Source: Vitellaria paradoxa (taxonomy: Eukaryota > Streptophyta > Magnoliopsida > Ericales > Sapotaceae). From it: 64,000 bases of DNA. A program made the position numbers and the translations under genes. Below are positions 1-12,599 of the stretch, piece by piece; position 1 is the stretch's first letter; every line of letters begins with the position of its first letter. Below the pieces are notes generated by a model, which saw only the letters and a list, made by a program, of their open reading frames with translations, had not been told where the DNA came from and did no database searches. The stretch covers positions 32,147,933 to 32,211,932 of the forward strand of contig CM034244.1 in NCBI GenBank assembly GCA_019916065.1, in the 5' to 3' direction.

Positions 1-1511
1 GGTGACACATAAATTTTTTTCTTTGATTATACAAATAGATGCAGATGCTTTGAGAGTTGTATATTTCATTAGCTTAGATCTCGAATGCAAATACTAATGG
101 ATAGTGTATTTAGGCTAGTATTGTAGCGACAGTCCAATCTTGTAGAGTATCAGCCCCCATGTGTGCTTGAGTTGATCATGGCATGGATATGAGAAATTGA
201 TTTATAATGGTTAAATTGAAATTTATATTTAATGTGATGATAACTTTGTGATGCACGAGAGGACCATAATTGGTCATAATGTAGCGTATATTTGTATATT
301 TGTATAAGGGGCATAAGTGGACTCGTGTTCACTTTCTTATTGATTTTATTATAAGTGTAGAGTCTTAGAATTTTGTGGGATTCTCGAGTTGAGACTAGTG
401 ATACCATTTTATCATATTTATACTATATTTTATATTCACTATATTATTTTGATCTCTAGGGAGATGTTTTATATAAGATTATTATTTTCGTAGTCAATTG
501 GATTAGAAAGGCTGGTTGGATCCGTACCATATTTGTGAGAGTATGATTACCTAGTCATGACTTTAGTTTATTTTATTTTATTATTGTTTTATTGGTGTAT
601 GTAGCAAGGGGAATGAACAGCTCTAATCTGAATTTATATGATTGCATATGATTATATTGCACCTCAAGGTATGAAATATGAGGTATGACATGAATTAAAT
701 TAATCATGGCCATAGGCAACATGCTGAAATAGCAAATCATCAATCATTTCACCTTTTAACATAGTGAAAGTAAATATGAGTACTAGAACATTTGCTTGCT
801 CAAAAAAGATCTAAAAACTTGTTAAGTATAGCTCTAGTTGCAACGAAAGCCTCATTATTTTGACGGCAACTCCCTTCATCCTGCTCTGTGTAAAATAGAT
901 AGAGAAATTACAAATGAGAGGGCAATGAACTTGTTTCAACAGGCTCACAGATGACAACGGTGCTTAACTAAGTTACCTGTAATTGCCAAGAAAACAAAGA
1001 AAGGTAGGAGATTACAGAAAAGTAGATAATTTGGAATCTAAAATCCATTTTGGTTGATATCTATATCAGTTCTATAATTCACAAACTAGTAGTTAATTCT
1101 TCTATCAAGGCAATCAGATAGAATTCAACCTGTTAATATAGTACACTGGTAAAATTACAGTTCATCAGGTCAGCATTTGAAAGTGTGGGAATTTGCATTA
1201 TCTTGTGAATTCTCCCACTATTAACCACAAATAAATGATCTTAAGGGGAAAAATAGGAATGAAATGGTTTTGTGGTCCATAATACAATCAGTGGTGGTAA
1301 GCACTTTTATCAATGGATTTGGGGGGATAACATTGGTTTCATTGTCAGCTTGGGGATTTGAGGTTGGGGCCGTGCATTCATGTCTTTTTAATTATTAAAA
1401 GACATGAATGCATCTGGACTATTAGATTTTAATCCAATGGCTCCTAACCTCAATGTCACTAAGATGACATTAAAAACAATGTCACTCCCCACTTCTTTCT
1501 CAATACGGCGC
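1..1511. other. Downstream flank of the F-box gene, no gene seen
   Basis: This stretch is AT-rich, with only short ORFs that have no recognisable product. The part nearest 1511 must include the 3'UTR of the minus-strand F-box gene, but I could not place a poly(A) site with confidence. No repeat boundaries were found. Confidence 0.5.
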
Positions 1512-4500
1512 CTATTCCAAGACTTCAGCTGGCCAAAGTCGCCTCCACATGGAAATATCATCATTGCTGCGAAGTTTTCTAATTCCCCCATAAAACCCAT
1601 CTGCCTCGTTTCCTTCTTCACAATGGTCTTTCCGGTTAATGGAAGTTCGTCTCCACCGTGAACCAGGAGTGTACTGGTTGAACTCCAGCACCACTGTGTC
1701 TGTCAGCAAACAAAAAGTGCCAGAAAGGTAAATATGCAAATAAGAAAGCACTTACAAGTTCATAAAGGCTCACCCGGTGCACAAGCGCTCCCCGGCTAGT
1801 GCGGGAGTATGGGAAGGGTGTGCGCATTTGTACACAGCCTTAATCTTGCATTTTTGCAAAGAGACTGTTTCCACGCCTCGAACACGTGACTTACATGTCA
1901 CCAGTAGAGCAACTTACCGTTGCGTCAAGACTCGCCCTCACAAGTTCATAAACGAATAAAAATTTCCTTTCAATAGGGTTGTTTAGCATGGAAATGTTTC
2001 AGAAATATTGTTTGAGCGGCACAAAAATATTGAGATGGTATAAATGTTTAGAATCGTAAATTTAAATCAATCTCAATCATTTTTGTGAAAACGAAAAAAA
2101 AGGGAACAAAACCAATATTTTGTTCCCTGATCATGATTAAAATAGGCTTTTATCCAAGGAAGAAGCTCTCTTAAGAGAGCAGAAGAAAACGGAATTCATT
2201 AAGGTTGCAAGGCTTGAAAAATCTACCAGGGACAAAACTCTGCTTTGGCTGAGGGATGCGGATAAAAATTCTAAATTCTTTAACAGAATGACAAACATGC
2301 ACCAAAGAAACAATTAGATTTCGAAGTTATCAGTTGAGGGTAGGCAACTAGAGCAGGAAGACCAGGTAAGGAGAAGTATCAAGAATTTTTTATGAAGACT
2401 TGTTCATAGAGCGGGAGTCATGGAGACCTAGAATAGAAAACATGAAATTTGCATCCATTTCAAGTCAGGAAAAGGAGAAGCTTGAAGGTAACTTTACAGA
2501 AGAGGAGGTATGGATGGTTTTAAAATCTTTAAATGGAGACAAAGCTCCAGGATTACATGGGTGGACTATAGCTTTCTTTGTTGGGATGAGATTAAAAATG
2601 ACATAATGAACGCATTCACATAGTTCTTTCCGACAGGGAGTTTGTTAAGAACATAAATGCCACTTTGATAGCTTTGATCCAGAATAAGAGGGGGGTGGTA
2701 AGGATTTTAGACTAACTAGCTTGTTGAGTAGACTTTACAAGCTAACTGTGAAGGTGTTGGCCAATCAAATGATAAAAGTACCATCTCCGTTAATTGCCAC
2801 ATCTCAAAATGCATTTGCTGAGGGGAGGCAGATTTTGGGTGCAGTATTGGTGGTGAATAAGGTTATTGACTCTAGATTGAAGAGTACGGATTCGGTTATA
2901 GTTTGCAAGATGGATGTGGAGAAGGCTTATGATCATATGAATTGGAAAATTTTACTTTATTTGATGGAGAGGATGTAATTTGGGGTTAAATGGAAGAATA
3001 GGATTAAATGGTGCATCTCCACTGTTAGCTTCTCAGCGTTGATCAATAGGACTCCCAAAAGGTTTTCTCGGGTCTTCAAGAGGTCTTTGCTAGGGGGGAT
3101 CCCCTGTCACCATACTTGTTAATTTTGGTGATAGAAGCATTTACTAGAATGGTGATGGAGGCAGCGAGGAGGAGAGGTTTAATTGAAGGTTTCAAAGTAG
3201 GTAGATGAGATTATGGGTGGAAACGAATCGACCTATTCGCGAGCTATTCAAGCTCAGCTCGAAAATAGCTCTATTTGAGCTCGATTCGTGACTGAAATGA
3301 GCTCAAATTGTGCTTGATTTATGGCTCATTTAAATTCGCGCTCGAGCTTAAGCCTAAAAAAGCTCAGCTCGAAAGTTCACGAGCAGACTCGATAAAATAA
3401 TGTATATATATTTTTAATAATATTTTTATTATAATTTTTATAATATTTTATTTATTATATTTTAAACTAAACGACATCGTTTTGGTTTAATTGACCTATT
3501 TGCGAGCTGAGCCTGAGCATAAATTCTTCTTTATTGAACCCAACTAGAGCTTGTATAAAAATTCGAATTGAGCTCGAGCTAGGTATAAAAAACTCGAACC
3601 GAGCTCGAACAAGTTAAAGGTTGCCTTGATTTGGCTCATTTCCACCCCTAGATGAGATCAAGAAGTCATTGAGTTATCCCACATTTTTTTTTACCTGATG
3701 ATTCTATTGTTTTCTATTGACCGGATGTTCAGTGAATGGGACATTTAAGACATGTTTTGTTATGTTTTGAGATAATCTGTGGATTGAAGATTAACGTGGA
3801 CATACTTGAGCTTATACCAATTAGTGGAAACAAAAATACTTATCTAAAGGGGCAAGGATGACCTTGATAAAAAAGTATATTGTCAAGCTTGCCTACCTAT
3901 TTTATGCCCTTATTCGTGAGAAAGGTAGAAAAGCTGGAAACAAATATTTTATTGGGAGGAATAAGAGAGTGCTTTAAATATTATTTGATGGATTAGACCG
4001 TATGCCTTCCAGTAAGTGATGGGGTTATTGGAATTGGAAAATTGAATTTATTCAATGAGGTGTTGATGGGTATATGGTTGTGGATGTTTACTATGAAAAA
4101 GGATAGACTTTGATGGAATAATTCTAAATACGACTATACGAGATTGAGTCGGGTGCTAGAGTTCGTCCAACAGGTTTGCGACACATGGGGTCAATTTATG
4201 GAAATGTATCCATCAATGTTGGGAAGGGATAAAAAAGCATGTTCTTGGGCAGGTTAGTATAGACAAGAAAGTTAAAATCTGGGGCTTCAATTGACTTCCT
4301 ACAGGAAGGCTTAAGGGCACATATCCTGATATCTATGAATTAGAAGTAGATAAGAAGGCCTCGGTGGCAGATTATTTGGAAAATCATCGTAACAATATAG
4401 TTTGGAATGTCACCCTTCAAAGGCATTTATTTGATTGGGAGCTGGAAAAGTTTGCTATTTAACAGGTGTTGTAGTCAATGAAGTTTGGAGGGGGGGAAGA

Positions 4501-7500
4501 TGGAGTTAAATAGAATCTTTCAAAGTCAGGGATTTTCGAGGTCAAATCTTATTATAATTTTTGGTAGAGAGAAACGAGGTGGACTTCTTGTGTGGAAAGA
4601 TTTGGACAGAAGTCACCCATCAAGTGGCAATTTTTATAAGATGTATCATTTGAAGGAGGATTCTCACCATTGATAATCTTCAGCTGAGAGGGCATACATT
4701 AGTAAGTAGATGTTACCTATGCAAAGGAGGTGAATCTATTGATCACATATTCATTCACTGTTGTGGACAAAAGTGTTGTGGGATTTGATGTTATTTAGTT
4801 TTGAGATTTAGTGGGGTGTTCTCAAATAATGTAAAGAATTTGTTAACTTCTTGATGGGGCTATAAGTTGGGTTCTTATAAGAGAAAGATTTGTTTATTTT
4901 GGTTGACATAGAAGCAGAGAAATAGAAGAACATTTGAAGAAACAAAGATGCCATTATATAGATTGAAAAGTTTGTTTTTGTCTATCTTGTATGGTTGGCT
5001 AAGGGGGGAGGGGTGGGGTATAGAGCCTGATATGAACTAATTTTTTACTTTTGTTGAGAGTATGACAATTTAGTTCCAAGAGGTGTGTTATTATGTAAGT
5101 TGGCATTTTCTTATTGCTAGCTACCTTTCATTTAATTAATAATTTTTTTTTTTTTTAATTTATAACAATAGCAGTTACGAAACAAACACAACAGGTAGGG
5201 AGATCCCTTAAGGAGACGTCTAGCAACTAGCATGACAATCTGAAAATGGGCAATTTAATAGGAGCAATTAGGCCACTTTAGCAAGTAGTTTATTAAATAA
5301 AAAGAAAAGAAAAAAGCAAATTTAGGACATATCCCAAACTTCAGAAAAGCAGAACCATTCAACCTACAACCAAACAGAGCCTGAGAGGAAAAAAGTTTCT
5401 ATCAGACTAGTTGGCCTTCATATGCCGTTGGGACAAAAGTTATGACACTGCTGGACAAAACTAAGACATACTGTCAAGGATATGACTCCAGGATCAATTA
5501 AATTGCACAAAAGCTAACCCACACACCGGAAGATGTGATTCAAGAAAGGGTCTATCTAGAACTGGGACCTCATTGGTGATGATAGCTTTTAAGGTGCTCT
5601 CAACCACATTTTGAAAGATGCCAACCCTTTCACAAAACGTATTTAACAACTTTGAAAATGAGGAATGTAAAACAAGCCCCAATTTCTATATGCTAGTCTC
5701 CAACCGATGCTATGTTTGAAACATGGATTTGATGAGGGGAAAAGAAAAGTGAAGCAAAATGAGAAGGTCATTAACAATATTTGTCAAAAGTTCTAAATTT
5801 TTACTCATTGAAGTGTAACAAAAAAACAAGAACTAGTAACTTTATTTTCCTTCACTTTTGTTTTTCCTTCACAAATCCATGTTCCAAATATAGTTTGAAG
5901 CTTTCACATAATGAAAAATTCCTCCCATATAAAATAAAATTGTAGGAAAAAAAAAAATCAAGAAATCAACATACCACTTTCAGAACAGCGACAGTAGTTG
6001 TCACTCCCATTACATGATTCCAAGTGACCTACAACACCATACCACCAACCTGCATGTATAGGGCAGAAATCTATTAATCAGATAATTGTATAGATTTGTT
6101 TAACTCGCTTTAGTTGTATAGATTTGTTTAACTCGCTTGTGCGTGCGTAATATTTATTTCAACACTGCCAATCTCAAGCCCAGAAAAAGGAGGGTTGTGA
6201 TATGTCGATGGCCAACATAAAACATAGTCAATTCCTATAATCATGAATCCAAATGAGTGCAAGAAAATGATTCATGTAGCCGACAGCTATCAAATTTGAA
6301 ATGAACGGGACATGATGCAAAGAACGAACCATAAGGGAATTCTTTGTTTCTCCTCCACTGAATCTCAATATGATTGCCAGGCCATAACTCATCCAAACAG
6401 TCAGTGATATGAAGATCATGAGGGCAAGTGTCAAGAGGGGGTGCCCTTAGCCTATCCCAAGTCACACCACTCTCTACTGCACTTGGCCTTCTTCCATGCG
6501 GAGGGTACCTGCAAAATAAAAAAAACACAGAACTCTTGACCACCATTTAAGCACAGTATCTTATTATGCCCAAAATCAAATATAGAAAAACAAATAAGAC
6601 ACCATCAATCAGAAGTATTCGACAAGCTCAGAACAGATTATGATGAATAAAATAAGGACATCTTTCCAATTATACCTGGCCTGGAAAGTATCAGTAACAC
6701 GGTCATAGCAAAGCTCTGCATCATAACATGACAGCATAAACCCAACATGCCCATTCTGTAGCACAACACAAACACATCTTTTTCTTCAATTAAATTTGTT
6801 TGAAAGGAAAGCAAACTCATTGGTATAGAGCCTTGGAGGGGGAGTGGGGTTGGGGGGAATCACTTAAGGATAAAAACATGAAATTTAATGAAGGCAAAAC
6901 CCGAGTTCACAGTAAATTACCTCGCGGTTATAGACCTGTGCAGGAAACCAGAACTGGCCAGTCTCAAGAGCAAGATACCAGGACATAAATGAATCAACAG
7001 GCAGAAAACTCTTCCTGTTGCTAATGTTGTCATAGTTTGATCGAATTAGCGAAAGAGGCCAGAGACGAGAAAGAGACCAAATCAAGCCTCTTGGTTGGCT
7101 GCTTTGATGAAGGAAGCCAGAACCTCTTCTTGAAGCAATATGCCACTGCCACTTCCGGTAGGCAGCCGGACCCATAATCCGACCCCATTTCTGCTTCATG
7201 TGCCTTTCCCAAAGGCGGTCACTTGTACAGCTATCCCTCAAAGCACTACAAACACCTGCCATACTACATAGCTCATCAGGAGGAAGCCTCTCAAGAATGC
7301 AATCCAAAACCAATTCAGGCAAATCCAGAACACAGATCTCCCCTTTAGACTGGACTTTTGATACAAGGGTCTTCTTCTTCGTTGACATTTTGGGGGGAAT
7401 TTGAATGAAACTGCCAGATAGACTACTATTTTTTACCAACTCGCTAACGTAAAAGAAGAAAGACAGTTCTTTCCAAAACAGAAGGGACAATGATCTTATT

Positions 7501-7586
7501 TCATAAGCCCATTTTGGGAGGGGCTTCAGAGGGAGGGACTTGTAAAAGAAGATAAAGGAGATGCAGGTGATCAAGACGAAAAGCAT
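1512..7586 (-). CDS. F-box protein of the plant At2g26850/At2g32560-like family, five coding exons
   Basis: Predicted substrate adaptor of an SCF-type E3 ubiquitin ligase; its target is unknown. I read five exons on the minus strand: 7586-6921, 6755-6676, 6508-6330, 6049-5975 and 1699-1512. All have GT/AG borders and matching phases, giving 395 codons plus TAG. The N-terminus is hydrophobic (residues 1-16, with a second patch near 35-47), so it may be membrane-anchored, as family members share this leader. The F-box lies at about residues 86-130 ([20 protein letters not shown] onwards). Downstream are the family's conserved blocks: YPPHGRR, a Trp-rich [14 protein letters not shown] followed by [10 protein letters not shown], and the C-terminal [14 protein letters not shown] and [10 protein letters not shown]. 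The start was chosen because the leader is family-like and in frame. The last intron is 4.3 kb and full of transposon debris. Length and motif order fit an intact gene. Confidence 0.88.
2150..5110 (+). mobile_element. Degenerate LINE (L1-type) retrotransposon fragment
   Basis: Broken pieces of a plant LINE ORF2 appear in order on the plus strand. The first, near 2210-2310, reads [20 protein letters not shown] reverse-transcriptase start block follows near 2530-2590 ([16 protein letters not shown]). At 2721-2978 there is an RT stretch with NAFAEGRQI and [14 protein letters not shown], and at about 4690-4780 a C-terminal zinc-binding block ([19 protein letters not shown]). Frames shift repeatedly and stops interrupt, so it is dead. 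The endonuclease half is missing, consistent with 5' truncation. A T-run lies at 5143-5157 near the 3' end. Residues 3212-3650 are a later insertion. Confidence 0.85.
3212..3650. mobile_element. Non-autonomous hAT-type MITE with 8-bp target duplication
   Basis: The ends read TATGGGTGGAAA and TTTCCACCCCTA, an imperfect terminal inverted repeat of the hAT TAGGGGTGGAAA type. The 8-bp direct repeat GATGAGAT flanks both sides (3204-3211 and 3651-3658). The 439-bp interior is rich in GAGCTCGA-like words and has no ORF. It interrupts the LINE fragment, so it is the younger insertion. Confidence 0.85.
6091..6142. repeat. Short tandem duplication in F-box intron 3
   Basis: A unit of about 28 bp containing TAGATTTGTTTAACTCGCTT occurs twice in a row between exons 3 and 4. 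Confidence 0.7.
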
Positions 7587-8340
7587 TTGAAAAAAGGATT
7601 TCCTTTGGCAAATAAAAGGAATTTTATTTATAATCTCTTCTTCAAAAGGATCTCAAAATACCCTTCAGAAAAACTGAATTTTATTGCTTCGACGAAGCCC
7701 ACCAATCCAAAAGTGTGCCTCGCCGTTAAAAGTCTAAACCAAAGTGAAGGACAAACTTGGGAGGAACTCAGATAAACCATAGGAAGCTCCAGAGTTCCTT
7801 CTTTATAGATGAAATTGCTAAACAGAAAGGAGGGAAGAGGGAAATCAGACCTATTATGGGTCTCTCCGACACCAAGGAAATCCCCACGAGGAGATAAAAG
7901 GATGGGTCTAGATGCAAAGACCCGTATCTCAAATCTTTGATTTCCTGTGAAACAAGGACAACCACTTTGAAAATAATAATAAGGTGAGAAAGCGATCTGG
8001 GTAGTTGGGATTGAAGCAAAATTAGGTGCACCCAACAAAATAAAAAGATTTGACCAGTGGTATTAGAGGAAAGAAACAGAGCCCAAGGGAGAAACAACAG
8101 AGAAAAGGAGAGAGAGGATCCAATTGCGCAAGAGAGAAAACGGGTAGATTAATGAGGAAGATGATGGAACTTGCAGGTGGGGTCCTCTCTCCTCTTCCTC
8201 CCACCCACCTTTCAGTCCCTTGACATTCTTCCTTGGTTCACAACTCCCCTTCCTTTCCCTTCGGCAAACGACCAAACAGGTAGTGGGCAAAAATTCGAAA
8301 GTGGAACTATAACGGCTTTCCTTATCTGAAGGCTGGGCGG
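7587..8340 (-). promoter_or_regulatory. 5' leader and promoter region of the F-box gene
   Basis: This is the region directly upstream of the ATG on the minus strand. On that strand it has a GA-rich tract at about 8185-8220. Overlapping open frames here (up to 136 aa) show no recognisable protein features and I treat them as non-coding leader. I could not fix a transcription start or a TATA box. Confidence 0.4.
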
Positions 8341-8365
8341 TTTACGGTTAAAAAAAAAAAAAGAA

Positions 8366-8905
8366 CATGTGAGAGAGTTTTCGTGATCGTAAGAAGCGAT
8401 CGTTTGACCGTAGAGAGCAATAGTTTGATTGTGGCTCTCCTTTCTATTCTCATATTCGAAGGTATCATGAATTTGTCACCCTCAAGGAGTCCTTGGATGC
8501 ACCTCCCTAATTCGAACCCCTTATTCTTTAAGAATTAAAGTAGAGGTTGATGCAAGAGAGTTTTTGCAACCGCGGGTAGTGATTATCTAACTACAGTCCT
8601 CTTTTCTACTCTCACACCCGAAACTATTATGAATCTGTCACATTCAGGGAGTCTTGAGATGCGTTTTCCTTGACTTGAACTCCTGTCTAACAAGAACTCC
8701 TTGAGAGTGGTAATTTCGGAGTCGAGGGAGACGCACCCCAGCGTTCTCTGAAGGTGATAAATTCACAATACCTTTAGGTGTGAGGATAGAAAGGAGGGCT
8801 ATGGTCGAACGATCATCCCCAGCTAGTGGTTGGACGATCGCTCCTCGATCGTCTGACGAGCGATCGTCCGACCACTGCTCGAGGTTGCAAAAACTCCCTC
8901 ACAAT
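8366..8905. repeat. Foldback repeat with about 150-bp arms, plus a direct copy of one arm
   Basis: The left arm (about 8366-8520, beginning GTGAGAGAGTTTTCGTGATC) is repeated in inverted orientation at about 8735-8905 (ending GCAAAAACTCCCTCAC). It also occurs as a diverged direct copy at about 8548-8700. The arms share TATTCTCATATTCGAAGGTA-like and GATCGT words. No clear target duplication was found. It resembles an old foldback MITE. The LTR element starts 7 bp past its right end. Confidence 0.6.
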
Positions 8906-8911
8906 GCAAGA

Positions 8912-9435
8912 TGTTTGGCAATAATTTTTACCCTCTTCTCCGTTGACCCCTTCTCTCCCTTGTCCATGGAGATTGCCTGCAAGCCAGAAAATAGTGAAAT
9001 AAAGCGGTCGGAGTTGGTCCCCGACCAAGGACACTCCGATGCTTAAGTCAGTAAATCGTATAAATAATAAGCTCATGTAAACGGAGAGAGAGAGAGAGAG
9101 AGAGAAGAATATCAGAGAAAAAGGAGCCGAAAGAAGAATCCTTACACTGTCTTGGTTTTTGGTATTTATAGATAGAGTGTCTGTCTAGCTTTCTGTTGAT
9201 TTGACTATCACTTTATTTTGATGTGACTTAAAGTGGAGGTGGGTGGCTAACATTAAATGCCAGATGATGTAAGCTTCGGGAGCCGTGTGGTAGTGTATTA
9301 CATAAAGTAATTATACAACGTAACTAGCAAACTATTTAGTCCCAATTTAACTAGAATATAATCCCTGTTCGGGGGGTGCAATCTGTGGTCAACGGACCAC
9401 TCTTGTGGTCGGCCAAGCTAACTTTATGCCTCACA
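8912..9435 (-). repeat. 3' LTR of the LARD-like element
   Basis: 524 bp, TG...CA ends on both strands, about 97% identical by eye to the copy at 15955-16485. The largest difference is the length of the GA microsatellite at 9081-9105. A TATAAATA box lies on the minus strand near 9161-9170. Confidence 0.9.
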
Positions 9436-9450
9436 TTATGCCCCCACTCT
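9436..9450 (-). other. Polypurine tract of the LARD-like element
   Basis: The minus strand reads AGAGTGGGGGCATAA directly before the TGTGAGGC start of the 3' LTR, the expected position for plus-strand DNA priming. Confidence 0.7.
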
Positions 9451-10439
9451 GGTCGGAATAATTTATTACCCGAGCAGAGTAGAATAAAACTTATAAACAA
9501 TAGTGGAAGTATACAGCATTGCATCGATATACTTCAACAACAGTGTAAACGGTTTATGCTTTTTATAAGATGCAAAGATAGAATCATGCTAAATTGACTT
9601 GCCTGTGCACTTAGCAGAGTTTGCATGAGGAATAGATATGGGAGCTCGAAATACAAAAATTAGGTCCTTATCTGTATAAGAAGGCTTACTTTCTTTACTT
9701 GTAAAACTTGCATAAGTTGCTCGGCAAAGTGTAAGCTGCTCGGCACGCAAATTGCTTAGCCACAAAAAGTTGCTCTTCATCAACTTTGGATGTCGCTGAG
9801 GATGACAAGTGTATTGAGAATACTTTAACACTCCAGCTAAAAATCATGTGAAAGAACCCAAGCATCGATTGTAACTTTGAATTCACGTTTGCCCGATCAG
9901 AGAGCCAAAATAAGGGCTTTGGCAATTCTTGCCTTAATGTAGTCAGGGCTTAATCATCAAAAAGATGAGAGAAACCAGTGAACTATGATCTGTCGGGTTG
10001 CAAATCCTTTCAATAGTGCTAACAGGGGTAGAAAAAGAAAGAAAACTAAACTAAATTGGGCTTTATTTCATGAAAACTTTAGACGGTCATAACTTTTTGC
10101 TCGGGTGTCCGAATTACGTGATCTTGGTGTCTATTTCATGTATTGTTTTGAGATCTATGTGATCAAACCACCTATGGTGGTTTGTGATAGTCAGAATTCT
10201 GAAATAAGCCCATCTTCATCACTTTTTTGGACTTTTTTCCTTGGGCGCACTAACTGCGGCTTCGTTTCAACATGAATAAGTGTTTAAACTTTAAAAATTT
10301 TGTTCGGTAACTTCTTTACAAAGTAATAACCTTATCTAGAGGAACACCTTTACCTTGTTCAGGATACTTTTAATGACAAATAACATTGCTTGAGGAGAGA
10401 CGCTATGCTCGGGGCTAGTTTTACATAGTTGTTACCTCG

Positions 10440-12345
10440 TTTGATGACACTAACCTCGCTTGGAGATGTGCTTTAACTTACTCAGTGATGCTCTGCTTAG
10501 GGAGGATGCAACTGACATCATGATGTGCCTTAAACCATGCTCGGGAAAGGAAGCTGAGCTCCTAATATGCCTTAAACTTTGCTCGAAAAAACCATGCTTT
10601 AGTATATGCTTTATATCTTACTCGGGGGAAACAGTCGAGCTCGGGGGAGCTTTAGACTTAGCTGTTGGAGAGAGATAGCTGAGCTTGGGGTGCTTTAATC
10701 CATCTTCAGAATAGAGAGTCGAGCTTGGGATATACTTTACACCATGCTTGGGATAGAGAGCTGAGCTCGGGATATACTTTAACCTTGCTGTAGGAGAGGG
10801 CCGAGCTCGGGATATGCTTTACACCATGCTCGAGATAGATAGCCGAGCTCGGGTATGCTTTACACCATGCTCGAGATAGAGAGCCGAGTTCGGGATATAC
10901 TTTAACCTTGCTGTAGGAGAGGGCCGAGCTCGAGATATGCTTTACACCATGCTCGAGATAGATAGCCGAGCTCGGGTTTTGAGTTGAACTTTGCTGGAGG
11001 AGAGTGGCCGAGCTCGGGTATGCTTTGATCCTTGTTCGAGAATGAGCTTTAAACCTACTCGGGAATACACCCTATGTTTGGGAATAATATGCTCGGGGAT
11101 GACTTGCTCGAGAGAATTTTTAGCATGCTCGGGACTAGCTTTGTTTGGGAGATACCCTTGCTCATTAGTACCCTTGTTCATTTGCTCGGGATAAGTTTCC
11201 TCGGGGGAAGAACTTGCTTGGGATTGATAATACTTCTTTGATCCAGGAAAATGTTCACTATGCTTGAGGAAGAATATGCTCTAGATAGCTTTATGCCTTT
11301 CAATATGCTCGGCATACTGCAGATATGCTCGGCATGGGATTTCCTCATGCTTGAGAATTAGCCTTTTGCAATGAACTTTACAGAAATATGCTCGGGAATA
11401 TGCTTATAGACTGAATCTTCCACCACTTACTCGTGAATAGGCTTTTGAATTGAGTCTCACCATAAAGCGCGCTTGATAATATGCATTCAAATTGAATCCA
11501 GCCATCACAATATGCTTTTCGAATATGCTTGAGAAATAGCTTTCAGAAATGACCTCAGGAAAATACTTCTAAAGATAACCATACCTGAATAAGGTTGAGA
11601 AATAGCTTTCTAAAATTAACCGAGTTAGAATAACCTCGGGCATATACTTTTTGAGATGACTCGAGCCAAAACATGCTCAGGAATTAGCTTTCTAAAATGA
11701 ACCTAGTCAGAAGAATATGCTTTTCAAATATAAATCAACCAGAATATACTTTTTGAAGTGAAATTAACCAAAATAGACTGGTGAACTGGCTTTTGTAAAT
11801 AACCCAACCAGAATTTGGTTGGGACTTTGCTTTCTAAAATGAACTGTCAGAACAACCTTGGGGACATGCTTTTGTTGATAACCCGACCTTAATATGGTCG
11901 GGAATAAGCCTTCTAAGATGAACCGAGCCAGATGACCTCGAGAGTTAGCTTTTGTAGATAACCCGACCAGAATGTGCTCGGCGTAAACTTTACGGAGAAT
12001 AACTTGCTGAGAAATTATGGCTTAGAATCACCTTGCTCAGGAATAGAATCTCATTCTTGCTCGGGAATAAACTTTAGAGTAAACTCTACCGGAAATATGC
12101 TCGGGAATAAGCTTATGAATTGAATCTTACCATGTCTCGCTCGTGGATAATCTTTTGAATTGAAACACGCCATAAAACGCTTGATAATATGCTTTCTGAG
12201 ATGATCCGAGCTTGAACATGCTCGAGAATTAGCTTTCCGAGATGAATCGAGCCAAAATATGCTCGAGAACTAGCTTTCTGAGAGAAACCGAGCCAAAATA
12301 TGCTCGGGAACTAGCTTTCTGAGATGAACTTAACTTTGTGAGGTT
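10440..12345. repeat. CTCGGG-rich degenerate repeat array inside the LARD
   Basis: The word GCTCGGG or close variants recur every few tens of bases. At 10560-10990 imperfect units of about 43 bp repeat (TTTACACCATGCTCGAGATA, then AGCCGAGCTCGGG). At 11500-12330 the unit is about 45 bp (GAGCCAAAATATGCTCGGGA, then ACTAGCTTTCTGAGATGAAC). On the element's own (minus) strand the word reads CCCGAGC. No coding frame runs through it. Confidence 0.8.
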
Positions 12346-12353
12346 GGCTACCT

Positions 12354-12599
12354 TTAATTTTTATATGAATGTGAGAGCTTTGCTTTTTGTACAATGCCAA
12401 GCTTCGTTAATGATAGCTTTTGCTTCTTGAGAGCTTTGGCATTTTGGGAGTTTTGGCTTTTCGGGAGCTTCCGTTTTTTGAGAGCTTTTGCTTCCAGGAA
12501 TTGCTTTTGCATTCTTTGAGCTTTTGCTTTTTGGGAGCTTTGGCTTTTTGAGAACTTTGGCTTTTTGGGAGCTTTTGCTTTCTGTGTAATACTTTTCAA
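12354..12599 (-). repeat. Minisatellite encoding a Lys-rich low-complexity frame
   Basis: Units of about 20-30 bp (GGGAGCTTTTGCTTTTTG and similar) repeat about eight times. In the element's sense orientation they leave an 81-codon open frame of Lys/Ala/Ser/Gln repeats (KAKAPKKPK, SQKAKA). I see no evidence that it is translated; it is more likely a by-product of the repeat. Confidence 0.6.

Larger units (their letters stand above)
1700..5974 (-). other. Intron 4 of the F-box gene, enlarged by transposons
   Basis: The donor is at 5974-5973 (exon end GAAAGTG, then GTATGT). The acceptor lies just before 1699 (CTGACAG, then ACACAGTGG). Joining the two exons keeps phase and rebuilds the conserved GWWYGVV ... 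[10 protein letters not shown] order. The intron contains a LINE fragment in antisense orientation to the gene and a hAT MITE. Confidence 0.8.

Noticed and set aside
6228..6329. Read-through end of F-box exon 3
   Set aside because: The frame leaves the family sequence exactly at a GT donor, and the expected continuation is found in exons 4 and 5.
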